This document shows, one piece after another, positions 21,255 through 34,874 of a DNA stretch of 64,000 nucleotides. The translations under genes and the position numbers were made by a program. Source of the stretch: Clitoria ternatea (taxonomy: Eukaryota; Streptophyta; Magnoliopsida; Fabales; Fabaceae); NCBI GenBank assembly GCA_037962975.1, contig CM075676.1:28391001-28455000 (forward strand), written 5' to 3'. Each line of letters begins with the position of its first letter. The stretch's first letter is position 1. The notes under the pieces were generated by a model that worked only from the letters and a program-made list of their open reading frames with translations, searched no databases and was not told the origin of the DNA.

Positions 21255-24132
21255 TGTAACATTCCGGGTATTTTAATAAAAATTTTGGAGAGTGGAAAAT
21301 ATTAGTAAATGTTTTAGAGATTTATTTAATATTCGATTTGCCTGAACCGGGGACAGGGAATCCGGTGTCGGGCCGGACTCAATTGTGAGGGTCAAACGGT
21401 GTTGAAGATCGGTTGTGCAGAGAAGAACGGTCAAAGACGTACTGACCTATGGCAGACACTTATCCAGTGTGCCTGGGGTGGTCTTGGACTAACCGACGTG
21501 TGGAAAACGCCCGACTCGGAATCATAGTCCGGGTCAACCTCTTGTAATGGCTAGGACAATCGGATGTGCATAATAAAGATGTAAGGACGGATGAAGTATC
21601 CTACCTCTCAAGCATTAGCTCGGATTACTGATGTGGGGACACTACGCCTGGACACCGGTTGTCCGGTATCCAGCTCGGATCGATGCTCTTGTGAAGTATT
21701 GGTCAGTTTCGAATAATGAAGCATTGTGAAAGCAAATCAGAGTAGGATCCCAATGTGATGAAATTGATTAAAAAATTTTAATGGGAATGTAAATGAAATG
21801 GGGAAAAAAGGCTATTTTTCCCCTGAGTTCTATATAAAAGGAAATTATCTCTCTCCCCTCTTCATTATTTATGAACTTCTTCTTCTCTTGATCTGTTCCT
21901 TCTTCTTCGATCTCCTCGCTTGTCGCTAAGTTGCATGCGCTGGGGGAGGACTCCGTTTGTGTTAAAACTTCAATCGAACCCCGTTCCTGTGATCGTGGCC
22001 TCAAGGTGAGTCCACTGATCCGTTTTATTGTGGCTCCTTGTTCCCTTTCGTTTCTCTGGTAGCTAAGGGCCATGCATGGCTATATTCGAACCCGTTCTCC
22101 ACTTCTTAGGTGAGTATGAGCTCAAATATGGCCTAAGAGCTGAGGGGTTGAATTAATGGGTGTTGCATTCTGACCCGTAGGTGGTACATTAGACGGCGAA
22201 AGGCTGAGCGATGGACCTGAGACTGCGAATCCAATACTCAGAGGAAGGGATCGACACCGAGAGCAGATCATCGAAGCGTGGAATCAAGGTAAGGGGGTGT
22301 TCGGGTTATGATTAATTAGAATAGGATCTGTCTCCTATCCAAGTCAATGAACAGTATAAGTAAGGTCAGAATGTGTTCTCAAATCTTGTGGTGTACCTAT
22401 GTTGTGCATGTATGACGTATATATCGATCAGCTGAAGATCGGGTGTGTAGTGGAGTTAACCTTGTCATGAGCTTGATGTATTTAATGCTGAGAGAATGTG
22501 GATCATTTATGTTTGGATGTATGTGTGTATACCTTGCAATGGCATGAAATACGTAATGCTTGAGATAATCAGCATGTTATATTGAAAGGCTTGACGAGTC
22601 GGTCGCCCTACACTGTGAGCACTGGTCAGTTTCTGACAGTTGCAAGTGATAATCAGAATGATATGTTTATGTGTATGGGATTGAATGTGATTATATGGTG
22701 GAGGACGACCAACGGTATGAATTACCCTGTTTTGTCTTCAGTGGTCAAGTCAGACCCAGTTAAGCTACCCAGAGGTCTTTGACCCAGTGGTTGAAAGGGG
22801 AGCCAAGTCGGGCTCGGTGAACCAAGTCGGGTTCACGGGATGTCAAGTCGGACTCCCAGCTGAAGGTCGATCCTTTTAGTATCCGGATACTAGGTGTTAA
22901 ACTTTATATGAGAGTCAGTTGTGATAATTGATGAATTATTGGTTGTGATGTGCATAATTGCTGAGTGACATTTGTTACATTTGCCGAGTAAAATTATTAA
23001 TAATGCCGGGTGACTTATGTCATGTTTCCGAGGGGAGTTTTTCATATTGGCCGAGTGTGATTTGTAAAGTCACGAGAATGTGACGGGATGGAGCTTATTT
23101 ATAATTATAACTTGTTGATTTTGTTCTATATTAATTATGATGCCAAACACTCACCCTTGCTGTTGTTTCCAATTTAGTAACTAGTGACAGGGAGGAAGCC
23201 GGAGCCATGGAGTCGCGCCAAGGGGGAGATCGATGCCAAGGCCTGAATGATTTTGAGTAGCTGTCAAATATAACTATGTATAAGGAATTTTCCGAGCGTG
23301 TAATGCTGACTTAAATTAGATCTAGTTTGAAATGACATTGTGTTGTGCTTAGTTTATGTTTTCACAAGTTTGTCATGACAGAATCTTACTGAGCGAGACT
23401 TGCCCGAGTCGATTCATCCATGGTTGAGCAAGGGCTCGCCAGCTTAATGTTTTCTTTACCACCAGGTGAAGTTTCCACCCATGTCCGAGTGAGATTGGTT
23501 GGGAGAGAGTTCCGAGTATTGAGGATTTAGAGGTGTCCAAGTGAAAATCTAACTTCCTCCCGAGAGAAGTAAAAGTAGGGGATTCACCGAGTGAAGGCAT
23601 TCGGAGAGGCTATAACTGAGTGGTGGAGGTTAAATTACAGATGAAAGAGTTGGGACCGAGCGAAATTATCTGAGTAAAAGGTCGTACAAAGTCAAGTAAG
23701 GAATGTTCGAGTAAAGGGAAGTTGAGCGTTTCCCGAGTAAAACCCTTGAGCCGAGTGAAACATTTTGCCGGGTGAAACCCCATGTAGTTCCGCGTGTGCG
23801 TTTTGTTTACCCAGTCTTTAGATGTGTCTCTCGCTCAAGCAGATTTGGCTTCGCTTCAGCGAAGACTTCTGATCTCGCTCAAGCGAATCCGGCTTCGCTT
23901 GAGCGAGTGGGCTTTGGCTTCATATTTCTCTTCTTACTTACTTCAACTAAAATTCCTTTTTCTTATTTTATTTAATCAATTAAATTGTTACTGTTTATTA
24001 CTTTAAACACGTGTATTGAAAATAAGTAGCACTTTGAAACGGGACTTGATTAATCAGTTGTAAACGCGAAAATTTATTGTAAAAGTTAACCAAATGAATA
24101 TAAATATATGTAAAATGACCAAGGATGTTACA
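21255..24132 (+). repeat. 3' LTR of element A
   Basis: It runs from TGTAACATTCC to GATGTTACA, 2,878 bp. It keeps the TATA box (21,830-21,841) and the four-palindrome array (23,831-23,907). Differences from the 5' LTR are mainly C/T and G/A transitions concentrated in the outer thirds. Confidence 0.92.
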
Positions 24133-24137
24133 GAAAC

Positions 24138-25799
24138 ATTGGCCCGACCTGTATTCTATGTGGCCCACGGGCTAAACGGGTCGGTCTATTTTTTATTCTT
24201 CCAAATTATGTATACTATTTTTTATTTTAAATTTGTATTATTTTCAGGCCTCCCCCCCCCCAAAAAAAACTTTAGATATAAAAACTAGATTTCACTATTT
24301 TTAAAACTTTAGATATGAAAGAATACTTGGGTTTTTAGCTAGGAGTGGCTAGTGTCAAGAATACTTGAGATAAGCCAGAAGTGGCTAGAGTCAAGAATAC
24401 TTATGCACTGGGCTGATGCATATTGTAAAGGCGATTTTCAATAGTGAAAAATCTTTTGGTCTAAAGGGACTGGACTAGCTTCTTTGTTGGAAGTGAAACA
24501 GGATCAATTTTCACTGTGTATCTCTCTTATTCCTTTCTCTGGTCTATTAAAATTGTTTTATGCTCGAGCGGTCTGTACTTATTTTTGAAAAAGAGTTTTG
24601 GACTTATTCAACCCCCTATTCTAAGTCTAATTCTGTGCCATCAATTTGCTTATGTCATATGGGAGCGGCAATGCTCGGCTGAGTTTCTATTAGATTTAAA
24701 GACAATTACCTAACGGATCTGTTATTTATTTTAATCGAAGAACTAAAATCTAAAAAATATTGATTAGGGATCAAAACTAAAATCCAATAAAAGATAAAAG
24801 ACGAAAACATATTCAAGAAATTATTGTTCTAGTCAGTGGGGTAAAGTAATCTTCTCGTAACCGGTGTTAAACCTCACTGTTACTCAAATATTACGCCCTC
24901 AGTGGGAGCCCGGTATTGTAAAACACAGGTTCAGTGAGAACCTCGTGCTCTTCAGATCTTTATTTGAATAATCCAGTCTGGAGTGAATTGGACAGACTGA
25001 GGTTGTACCTATAAAAAACACTCTCAGGCTTAAGTCGGTATTCAGCTATAATAGAGAAATAAAGAGTGCTCAGAATGAAATTAATGAGAATAATCATGTC
25101 TTACTAATGAATGCTCCATATTTATAGCTCTCATCGTGGTACAACTTATGATTTGACCTTTGTTAGGACTACAAGCTTTGTTTAGAAACAAGTTGGTCAC
25201 TTGCCTTTGACTCTGATATGATGTCAGTTTTTCTGATCGAGGTCTGTTCTTGAGGGATACCGGTCTTCATAGCCATCTAACCCTTGTTCTCTTAAACTTA
25301 TTACCTTTTTTACCATCCGAGGTCGTTTGCTCGTGAGGTCGGTATGGACACCGAATCAATTATAATATTTAATAATAATATTTATAATTATATTATAACT
25401 AGGAAATATTGATTTATAGCCATAATGGTATAAATACTATTTTTTTTATACATTGGATAATAACAAACAAGAAAAAAATAACATGTTACACTGTTATTGT
25501 TCTAATTACATAGAGCTTTACTGTCTATATTATTAATTGGACCGAAAATAAATAGGAACCAAATACATTAATAAATAGAATAGTTTTAGAGCCAAATCAT
25601 ATAATTAATAATTAAATATTAATAAATTAAATAATTTAAAAATCAAAATTATAAAATTAAAAGATAAACGACCAAAATAAAATAGTCGGTGAAATTGAAC
25701 AAAAGATAATTAAACCTTATATTAAATCCAGCACACTTTCTTTTTCTTGTCTCTTGTTTTCATTGTTACCAAATAAGACAAAAACTTGACATTTATGAT
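24138..25799. repeat. Repeat debris: right part of the A target and a degraded LTR-like repeat
   Basis: 24,138-24,200 continues the GGCCCGACC/ACGGGTCGGTC repeat interrupted by A. From about 24,840 to 25,345 is a GC-balanced segment resembling 3,410-3,540 (see there), with a TATTTATAGC TATA-like word at 25,121. The rest is AT-rich. No coding sequence is evident. Confidence 0.4.
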
Positions 25800-25808
25800 C
25801 ATTGTTAT

Positions 25809-25980
25809 CAAAATCGAATCGGTTTGGCCGGTCTGACCGGTTGAACTGGGAACCGTTTAGGTGACTGGTCCGGGTCAATTCTTTAATACTACCGGTTCAA
25901 TTACGGTTGAACCCCAGTTTTAGCATAATTTTTATGAACCGGTGTCTTTACCAGTTCAATGACCGGTCCGGTTCTAAAAA
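25809..25980. mobile_element. Small MULE-like/MITE repeat with CCGGT-rich ends, 172 bp
   Basis: The left part AAAATCGAATCGG...GGCCGGTCTGACCGGT and the right part GACCGGTCCGGTTCTAAAAA are imperfect inverted copies. CATTGTTAT (25,800-25,808) and CATTGTTTAT (25,981-25,990) flank it, a 9-bp-type duplication with one inserted base. The CCGGTT-rich composition stands out from the AT-rich flanks. Confidence 0.55.
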
Positions 25981-25990
25981 CATTGTTTAT

Positions 25991-26898
25991 GATTATGTGT
26001 GTATAAATACGAAACCATTATTATTGTAAATAAAGTATAGACCAGCTGAGCATTCTCCTGCACTGATTTTCAGTTATTTAAAAGTATACCTTAATTTTAA
26101 AGGAAAAATTACGTGTTATTTGAAGATTTTATAGATGCTAAAAAAATTTTAGATAAATTGACTCCTAGTGTAAACATGACTCAATATTCAATAAATATTT
26201 TAAAGATATTTACGAATTATATACATTAACAAGATTTTTCATCGATAAAATTTAAATCTACGATATTATAAATATAAATTCAATCCTTAATTGATATTTA
26301 TTTTCATGTGGCTTTCTTGAAGCCGCCACTCATTAGTCACATACTAATTGGATTCAGCAATTAGAGATTAAAAAAAAATTCAGTGATAAGGATTTCATAT
26401 GTCTTCGAGATGCATTCATAAGATTAATTCTTTATCATCGATTTTTTAAAACTCTCATTAGACCTTTATCTCTAATTATAGATGTATAATCTTTAGACAT
26501 TTATAAAGTCCTATATAAATCAATAGGTGAGAATAAATTAATGGTATTAATGAATATGTTAATAGTTCATAATAATTTTTATAAGAGTTTTGTTTATACT
26601 TAGTCCGAGGTTAAACATTCAATATATGTACAATTTTTAATATCTATTATAAGATCCTTTCTAATTATTAATTTGTATTAATTATTTATATTTTATTAGA
26701 TTTAAAATATTTTTTTATAAATTGAATAACTTTTCAATTTATATAAATGTTCTATTCCTTTTATACTCTTTTTCTTTTTAATTAGTGATTTAACTTGTTT
26801 GATGTAATTGGTAATTAAAAGGAATATTTAATTAATTAATTAAATAAAATATTTAGAATAAATAAATACACAATAAATTAATAAATTGAAATGATTAC
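25991..26898. other. AT-rich intergenic DNA
   Basis: Strongly AT-rich; no open frame, RNA gene or repeat boundary seen before the LTR of element C begins at 26,899. Confidence 0.5.
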
Positions 26899-27857
26899 TA
26901 AAACATCATAATATTTAAATCTAAGTTTCTAAAACCTAAATAAATTTTTCACGAATTACTTTCAATTTCAAAATAGGATTTTGGAGCAGTACAATAACAC
27001 TGTCATCACTATATCAACCTTCTAATATGCAGTTCATCATCACATAACCTACTCATTTATGCAATGCAACAGTTTCATGGATATATCAAATATCACACAC
27101 ATTTATATATATGGTGGGACCAACCAGGGTCTCCACAATACAACATCATCATCCACCATAACAACAAGCATATGCTCAAAATAGGTCTAGGCTTCGAGCT
27201 GAAGCTGTCAATTACCTATTCAACTAAGCATTTATATATACACATATATGTACACACAACAAAACAGGTATGCGCAGGAGCCGGCCAAGGCTACTACAAA
27301 ACTACTATATACATTATATACAATATATATACAGTATTCCACGCTCGATCTTGGTGACCTCTCACCAATCTCCGTCACGTCCTAAGTCCACTGTAAAAAT
27401 ATCCACAAATAGGGGTGAACATATACAGGTCAAATGACAGTTATTGAATCAGACCACTTATCCAATTCTCTGGCATATAAAAAAAATAATATCAACAATA
27501 TCATATAATCTCATCACATTTCATACATTTACATATCCATAGAATCAATGTTGTTCTCAACAACATCCATCAATACATATACATGCTCATTCATTTGGAT
27601 CCAAACATTCATTATTAATTTTTATTTTGTGTTGCAACACTGGCTCTCAGCCATATACTCAGCTCTCAGCTGATCCGGCCATTTTACTGGTACCAAACAG
27701 TTTGCCCTCTCACGTGACACAATCACTCTTAGTGACAACGGTAGTGTCACGGGCTAACCCCGAGCCCTGCTCAATAGGTTTTGCCTTGAGTCCCACCCAA
27801 GGTCTTTTTATGGAATCCTCGAAACCACATAATATTTTATGTTTGTTCATCAATTTA
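26899..27857 (-). repeat. Element C 3' LTR, distal part (left of element B)
   Basis: It starts TAAAACATC (the family's TGTAACATC ends have mutated) and runs to the ATTTA that element B duplicated (27,853-27,857). The part to 27,427 is duplicated at 43,562-44,087. The small open frame at 27,064-27,357 recurs in the other copy and is not a gene. Confidence 0.85.
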
Positions 27858-30193
27858 TGTAACATCCTAGGTTATTTTTGCATTTATTTTTATTCAAACA
27901 ATTACCTCTTACGATAAATTTTTCCTTTTCTTGAAAATTAATCGATATTTAGTGAAAAAGCATTTATTTTTACTGACTTATTAAAGTGACAGCAGTCACA
28001 GTTAGATTAATTAAGTGAGGTTATGAAAAGAAAAGCAAGTTAATTTAAACACAACGGATGGGAGAAAGGGAATCAGGGCTTCTCGCTTGAGCGAGGCCCC
28101 TACTCATCTAAGCAAGATTCCGGACTCTCACTTAAACAAGGTTTCTATTCGCTTGAGCGAATACCTTTCACACATCGGATTATACACAACATGCAACCGG
28201 ACTCCCAAAATTTCACTCTAAAAATGGTTCAGTGAACCCTAGAGTCATTATAACTACCACGAAAGCATAAGTATTTTAAAATATTGGTTTATATCTGGTC
28301 CGGTCTTAATTAAACACAACTAATAATAATACTAAGAAGTTCTTATACACACATTTGACTCTATAGAGAGTCACTCGAAGTCACTCGGACCCTGGCACCG
28401 TTCTCCCCCTTGGCGCGGCTCCATGGCTCCTTCCCTCTCCCTGTCTCTGGTTACTAAAAAAAAGTGCAAGGGTGAGTGTTTGGTATTGTAATTAATTTAG
28501 AATGGAACTTAACAAATATACATGCATATTTATACATACACATCAAGCATCACTTGTAAGTAAGCATACCGAAACACAGTGTATTACATACAGTAACTAT
28601 ATTAAACCAACTACACAATTCCATCACATTCATCACGATCACAACTGACTCTCATACAATCTGACTCCTAGTATCCGGATACTAAAGGATTGGCCTTCAG
28701 CTGGGGGTCTTACTTGACACCCCGTGAACCCTGCTTGGTTCACCGAGTCTTGCTTGACTCTCCACCTCGACCACTGGGTCCTACTTGACCACTGGGTAGC
28801 TCAACTGGGCACGAAAACCATGGGAGCCAGAAATGAGGGGCTATCATATACCGTCGGCCATCCCATACCACATAATCATTCAACAGTTTACCTTTCACAT
28901 AATAATATCAATTCCTCATTACTCCGGTAGCCTGCTTGCTAACCCGACATCACATAACACTGATCATTTCACATTAGATATCACAAGATCATACATGATA
29001 AACTCATCCACACCCGATCCTCCATTAATTAATGTACTCAGCCACACATGCACAAGCATAAACACACAACTACGTTTAGCAACATTTTCCTTAACCTGTT
29101 TACGTTACTTCAATGACCTGTTTAAGAAGCGAGTCCTATTCTAATTAATTATAACCCAAACACCCCCTAACATTGGTTCCACGCTTCGATGATCTGTTCT
29201 CTGTGTCGATTCCTTCCTCTAAGCATTGGTTCACAGTCTCAACTCCGTCACTCAGTCTTCTGTTGCTTAGCCTACTACCTACAGATCATAAAGTACAGCT
29301 CGTCACTTCAACGCCCTTAGTTCATGGACAGCATTTGGGCTCACACTCACCAGAGGAGTGGAGAACAGCCACGAATATAGCCATGCATGGCTCTTAACAG
29401 CCAAAGAATAAAAGGAATAAGGGAATCACAATTAGAACGGATCAGTAGACTCACCTTGAAGCCTCGATCACAGGAATGGGGTTCAATTGAAGTTTAGACA
29501 CAAATGAAGTCCCTCTCCAGCGCATGCAAATCAGCGTTAAGAGAGGAGAGAAAAATGAAAGAGAAGGAATAGACCAACAGCAAAGGTAACTTATAAATAA
29601 TGAAGAGGGAAGGAAGAGAATCTCCTTATATATATATGTATAGCTCATGGGCAAGATCGTCTTTTCCTTTATTTTATTTGTATTCTCACTAAATTTAATT
29701 AATTTCACTATATTGAACTATTGCATAGTTATCAAATCAATTACACTTATTTATTCCCTCAACGTTTAATTATTCACAATTCTCTAATACTTCGCAAGAG
29801 TATAGGCCCAATATGAATATCGGCCCCCGACGTCCTAACTTAGTGTTCATACCTCGGAAATCCGAGCTACAACCTGAGAGATCGGATACCTCATCCGTGC
29901 TCACCTCTTGGTTACCTACATCCGTTGTTTTAGTCATTATGAGGTTAATCCGGGCTATGACTCTGTGTGAGGCGCTCTCCTCACAACGGTTCGGACCAAA
30001 CCTCCTGGCCCTGTCTGCTCTCCTCTTATACTCCCGATCTTTAACTCCGCCTGCTCGCGCTTCAGATACCGACCTCGACACCGGCTTTCTTATCTTTGGC
30101 TAAGACAGAACAAATATTAAATAAAACTTCTAAAACATTTACTAATCATTTCCCATTTCTTATAATTCTCATTAAAATATCAGGGATGTTACA
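27858..30193 (-). repeat. 3' LTR of element B
   Basis: Bounded by TGTAACATCC and GGATGTTACA, inverted ends typical of the family. The TATA-like run (TATATATATAAGG on the - strand) is at 29,624-29,638. Small open frames at 28,833-29,144 and 29,770-30,081 recur in the other LTR and are not genes. Confidence 0.93.
28082..28160 (-). repeat. Four-box palindrome array in U5 (element B, 3' LTR)
   Basis: Outer boxes read CTCGCTTGAGCGAG and TTCGCTTGAGCGAA on the + strand; two decayed boxes lie between them at about 22-bp spacing. The sense-strand core is TCGCTCAAGCGA, as in element A. The copy at 35,099-35,178 is less decayed. Confidence 0.75.
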
Positions 30194-30209
30194 TCCACAC
30201 CCCCTAAAA
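30194..30209 (-). other. Polypurine tract of element B
   Basis: On the - strand a TAGGGGGTGTGGA-type tract directly precedes the LTR start, corresponding to the tract of element A. Confidence 0.7.
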
Positions 30210-30228
30210 GGAGATTTCGTCCCCGAAA

Positions 30229-32854
30229 TCAGTGTTCCGGTTGGAAAAGATGAGGGTACATTCGTCTCATATCGGATTCTAACTCCCAAGTGTAATTTAT
30301 CCAATGTAAATTCTGCCACTTCACCTTCACCAGCGGTACCTCCTTGTTCCTTAACCGTTTGGTTTGATGCTCTTCAATGCCGATTGGTACCGCCTCCACC
30401 GTCAGGTTCTCCTTCACTTCAATGGAGTCACTCGGTACAATCATGGTATCACACGGAATGTAGGCTCGAAGTTGCGATACGTGGAACACGTTGTGAATGT
30501 TAGTCAACGATTGGGGAAGATCCAGTCGATATGCGACTTCACCAATCCGTTCTAATATTTGGTATGGTCCAATATACTTCGGATTAAGCTTTTGGCTTTT
30601 CAAAATTCGACCTACACCCTTAGTCGGTGAAATCCTTAGGAACACCCAATCACCCACTTGGAATTCAAGGGGTCTGTGCCGATTGTCATAATAGCTCTTT
30701 TGACGGTCTTGAGCAATTTTTATCTTCTCTCGGATTAAGGCGATTTGCTCGTTCATCTCTTGAATCATCTCAGGCCCCAGATGAAGGGTATCACCGTTCT
30801 CATTCCAACATAATGGAGTACGACATTTCCGACCATAAAGAGCTTTATATGGAGCCATCCCAATGCTGCTATGGTAACTGTTATTATATGCAAATTCTAC
30901 CAAGGGCAAGTATTTCTCCCATGATCCGCCCTGTTCCAGTACACATGCCCTTAACATATCTTCAAGAGTCTGTATAGTCCGTTCTGATTGGCCATCAATC
31001 TGGGGATGGTAGGCTGAGCTCAATTTGAGCTCAGTACCCAGTTGTTGTTGTAAACTCCCCCAAAACCTTGAAGTGAATCGGGGATCCCGATCGGAGATAA
31101 TGCTTGAGGGCACACCATGCAGTCGTACGACCTCAGCAATGTACAACTTAGCTAATCGATCTAGCGACCACTTCATATTTATTGCCAGGAAATGCGCACT
31201 TTTGGTTAGCCGATCAACAATCACTCAAATCGCGTTGTATCCGGTTTGAGTGAGGGGTAGTCCGGACACGAAGTCCATGGTGATACCTTCCCACTTCCAG
31301 ATCGGAATTTCTGGAGGTCGAAGCAAACCTGGAGGTCATTGGTGCTCAACCTTGCACTTCTGGCATATCACACAGGATTTCACATACTCGATTATTGCCT
31401 TCTTCATACTTGGCCACCAGAATTCCTTTTTTTAAGTTATGATACATTTTTGTCACTCCCGGGTGTATACTCAAAGAGCTCTTGTGTGCTTCTGATAACA
31501 CTGCCTGCCTGAAGCCTCCATGTGCAGGCACTACCACTCGGTTCCTGAATCTCCATATACCATCGTCACCCTTAGTTATCTCTATATTTTTGCCTTGGTT
31601 CTGAGTATCAATCAGCCTCAGTAACTCTTTATCGTCTTTCTGTGCAGCTACCATCGACTCCAGAAATTCGTTGGAGATTTTTAACATTCCGATTGTCATT
31701 CGGTTTGGTGCGTTCATAACAACTCCAACATTCATATCTCTAAAGCTTTCTAGCAATTCCTGTTCTCTACCCATTAGGTAAGCCACATGCAGTACCTTCC
31801 TGCTTAGCGCATCTGCCACAACATTCGCTTTGCCCGGGTGATACTTCAAATCGAAGTCATAATCCTTCAAATACTCTACCCATCTCCTCTGTCTCATATT
31901 TAACTCCTTTTGATCAAATAAGTACTTTAGACTCTTGTGATCACTGAATACTACAAAGCGAGCCCCATACAGATAATGACGCCAAATCTTCAGTGCGTAC
32001 ACCACTGCTGCAAGTTCCAGATCATGAGTCGGGTAATTCTCCTCATGTGGCCTCAATTGCCTCCAAGCATAAGCAATTGCCCGATCAGCTTGCATCAACA
32101 CACACCCCAATCCAAATTTGGATGCATCACAATATACTTTAAATTCCTGTGTTACATCGGGCAGTGCAAGCACAGGGGCAGTCGTTAAACATCGCTTAAG
32201 AGTTTGGAAGCTTAATTCACACTTTTTCGACCACACGAAGGGGTTTCCTTTCCTTGTTAACCGAGTCAGAGGAAGTGCTATCCGAGAGAACCCCTCAATG
32301 AAGCGTCGATAGTATCCAGCTAATCCGAGGAAACTCTTGATTTCAGTTATTGACTTCGGCCTCTCCCAAGCCATAACCGCCTCAATTTTTGTCGGATCAA
32401 CTGAGATTCCCTCTTGGGAAATTATATGCCCCAAGAATTATACACTACTCCCCCAGAAATCACACTTAGATAGTTTAGCGTACAACTTCTTCTCCCGAAG
32501 TACTTGTAAAACAAGTCGAAGATGTTGAGCATGCTCCTCGTCCGACCTCGAATATACCAAAATATCATCAATGAATACAACCACAAACTGGTCCAAGTAC
32601 GGTTGAAAGGTCCGATTCATATAGTCCATAAAAATGGCAGGAGCGTTCGTTACTCCAAAGGGCATTACTACGTACTCGAAGTGCCCATAACGAGTCTGAA
32701 ATGCTGTCTTTGGGATATCCTCCGACCTCACTCGGATTTGGTGGTACCCCGAACTCAAGTCGATCTTAGAGAACACAACGACACCTCGCAACTGGTCCAG
32801 TAAATCATCAATCTGAGGTAGTGGATATTTATTTTTGATTGTCAGTTTGTTCAG
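30229..32854 (-). pseudogene. Element B reverse transcriptase, RNase H, integrase and chromodomain-like tail, broken
   Basis: RT is at 32,438-32,791 (SKIDLSSGYHQIRVRSED, VVFIDDILVYS). After a TAA, 31,346-32,434 gives the RT end, RNase H (CDASKFGLGCVLMQ, ADALSRK) and the integrase zinc region. A frameshift in a T run near 31,430 and a TGA near 31,330 disrupt integrase. The core resumes at 31,224 with SDRDPRFTSRFWG and the Glu-containing DGQSERTIQTL. The tail (LVKVKWQNLHWINYTWE ... YPHLF) is chromodomain-like. Only the HHCC/core joint and a few codons are damaged, so decay is mild. Confidence 0.88.
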
Positions 32855-33817
32855 CTACCGGTAATCAATGCACATCTGCATACTACCATCCTTCTTCTTT
32901 ACCAGTAACACCGGAGCGCCCCAGGGTGAGGCACTGGGTCGGATAAAGCCCTTTTCTAGTAATTCGTTTACTTGTTTCTTCACTTCGGTTAATTCCACCA
33001 AAGACATTCTATATGGCGTTCGGGACACAGGTTCTGCCCCGGGAATTAAGTCTATAGAGAAATCAATCTCCCGACTGGGAGGTAGCTCCGGAATTTCTTC
33101 CGGAAAAATGTCAGGAAATTCACAAACAATCGGAATATCACTTAGCAGGAGGTTATGCCGACCCTCCGAAGCGAATAAAACAACATACGTGGTTAGGACA
33201 TCGCTCACCCCGTTCTTCATGTCAAGTTCTTGAGAGAAAACAATATTCTTCCAATAACAATCGACCAACACATGATTAGCAGCAAGCCAATCAAGACCTA
33301 GAATAATGTCTAAGTCCTTCAATGGCATACAGATAAAATTTACTCGAAAAGTACGGGCTTCCATTTGCATCGGCAGTTCTCTACACACTGTAGTTGCACG
33401 GAAAGTGGAACCAGTTGGAGTGGAAACAATAAGAGCGTTCTCCATTAAACTGATTGGCAGACCAAGCCGTCGCACACAACTTTCTGAAATAAAGGAATGG
33501 GTGGCACCTGAATCATAAATTACATCAACCAGATAACCATAGATGAGGCACTTACCCTGTACCAAATTGTCATTCCTCGTAGCTTCTAAAGCATCAAACG
33601 CAAATACACGCCCGGTCATGGCGTTCTGGGCATCGCTAGATTGGGCATCATATCTTCCCGATTGTTGGTTCACTCTACCAGCTCCATTCCGGCCTCTCCT
33701 CGAAAAGTTGGAACCCCGGGTCCCAGAAAAGTTGGTTCGGTTGTCCGACCTGCCCTGCTGCTGCCTCTGAGGGCAATCGGGCCTGAGGTGCCCTGGTTGT
33801 CCGCACTGGAAGCACAC
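32855..33817 (-). pseudogene. Element B zinc knuckle and protease, start of RT
   Basis: The frame begins inside the second zinc knuckle (CFQCGQPGHLRPDC) and runs through the retropepsin motif DSGATHSFI and GLDWLAANH to RT motif KKDGSMQMCIDYR, then stops at a TAG where element A has CAG. A TGA near 33,900 separates it from gag. Confidence 0.88.
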
Positions 33818-33901
33818 TATTTGAGTGGCTGGGCAATGTTTGGCAATGTGGCCTTCCTGACCATAATTGTAGCAGGTACGATTACCAGAAGGATTACCCG
33901 A

Positions 33902-34645
33902 TCAACCAGTGGAACCCCGACCGGAAGAGGATGAGGAGGTAGCAGAAGACTTGCCACCCCGGAAGAATTGACTCATCCTCTTGAAGTTGAATCCTTTTGC
34001 CTTCAGTGGCTTTTTATCTCTTGGCTGGGATGTCCTTTGCAACTGCACCTCTTCAGTCAATCTTGCTTTGTTCACCAGGGTTGGGTAGTCCCTAATCTCC
34101 ATTGGTACGATTACACTACGGAGCTCAATCCGTAGTCCAGCTTCGTATTTGGCGCACTTGCTACCTTCAGTCCCTTCTAACGAGAAAGGGTGGTAAAAAT
34201 CACACAGCTCGTCAAATTTGCTGGTGTACTCAGCTACAGACATCCGGTCTTGCTCCAACGTCAGAAATTCCATTTCTTTCCGGATTTTGTAGTTGTCTGG
34301 GAAGTATTTAACAAGGAACCTCCTTCGGAAATTCGCCCATACCAACGGCTCATTGGCTGCGTTCGTCTACACTTTCACTCGGGACCACCATACTCTAGCC
34401 TTTTCTTTTAGTTGGTAAGTAGCAAATAAAACCTTTTGCTCTTCAGAGCACTCAAAATATTCAAAAACCTGCTCGATATCCCTGATCCAGATATATGCCC
34501 CATCATAGTCGTGTCCCCCTTTGTAAGTCGGAGGATTCCTTTTCAGGAATTTATCCAGAGTGGGATCGGACTTGGTCCTACTCATCAGCTGAGTAAATCT
34601 TGAGAAGAAATCATCCCTTCCCCCAGAACTAGTCTCTCCGGCCAT
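33902..34645 (-). pseudogene. Element B gag, broken
   Basis: The start ATG is at 34,645 (MAGETSSGG). The capsid domain is like that of element A, with a TAG at 34,364-34,366 where A has CAG. Both halves are in the same frame. The Ser/Gly-rich linker before the zinc knuckles ends at a stop near 33,900. Confidence 0.88.
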
Positions 34646-34860
34646 TTAGTGATTCTACAATGAGCAAACACATCGCCATTAATAACCAAGATCAGTCAGG
34701 GGATCATAAACTTACCTTATATTCATAGAATACTACGCCAGTGGAGTGCCAAGGGAACGATGCCAGACCACACACAATCTCAACACAACAAAATATAATC
34801 AACTTTCATAAAACTATCACAATCACTAGATCGACCCACACACCGGCTCTAGAAAGAACC

Positions 34861-34872
34861 GCTCTGATACCA
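34861..34872 (-). other. Primer-binding site of element B (initiator tRNA-Met type)
   Basis: GCTCTGATACCA on the + strand is TGGTATCAGAGC on the - strand, two bases from the LTR at 34,875. Confidence 0.92.
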
Positions 34873-34874
34873 AG

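Larger units (their letters stand above)
13691..24132 (+). mobile_element. Element A: Tekay/Del-type chromovirus LTR retrotransposon, complete but inactivated
   Basis: Two LTRs of about 2.88 kb flank a 4.7-kb internal region with an initiator-tRNA-Met-type primer site, gag-pol and a purine tract. The 5-bp duplication GAAAC lies at 13,686-13,690 and 24,133-24,137, so the boundaries are firm. Domain order PR-RT-RH-INT makes it Ty3/gypsy. The integrase C-terminus resembles a chromodomain, and with the long LTRs this points to the Tekay/Del clade. The coding region has nine nonsense codons and a frameshift relative to its relative B, so it cannot make its own proteins. RNA from it could in principle still be mobilised by a related intact copy; none is visible here. 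Confidence 0.92.

Noticed and set aside
27064..27357. 97-codon frame repeated as 123 codons at 43,687-44,058
   Set aside because: Part of the duplicated LTR of element C, in the antisense direction.
28833..30081. Paired open frames of 85-103 codons recurring at 35,851-37,100
   Set aside because: LTR copies of element B, not conserved genes.
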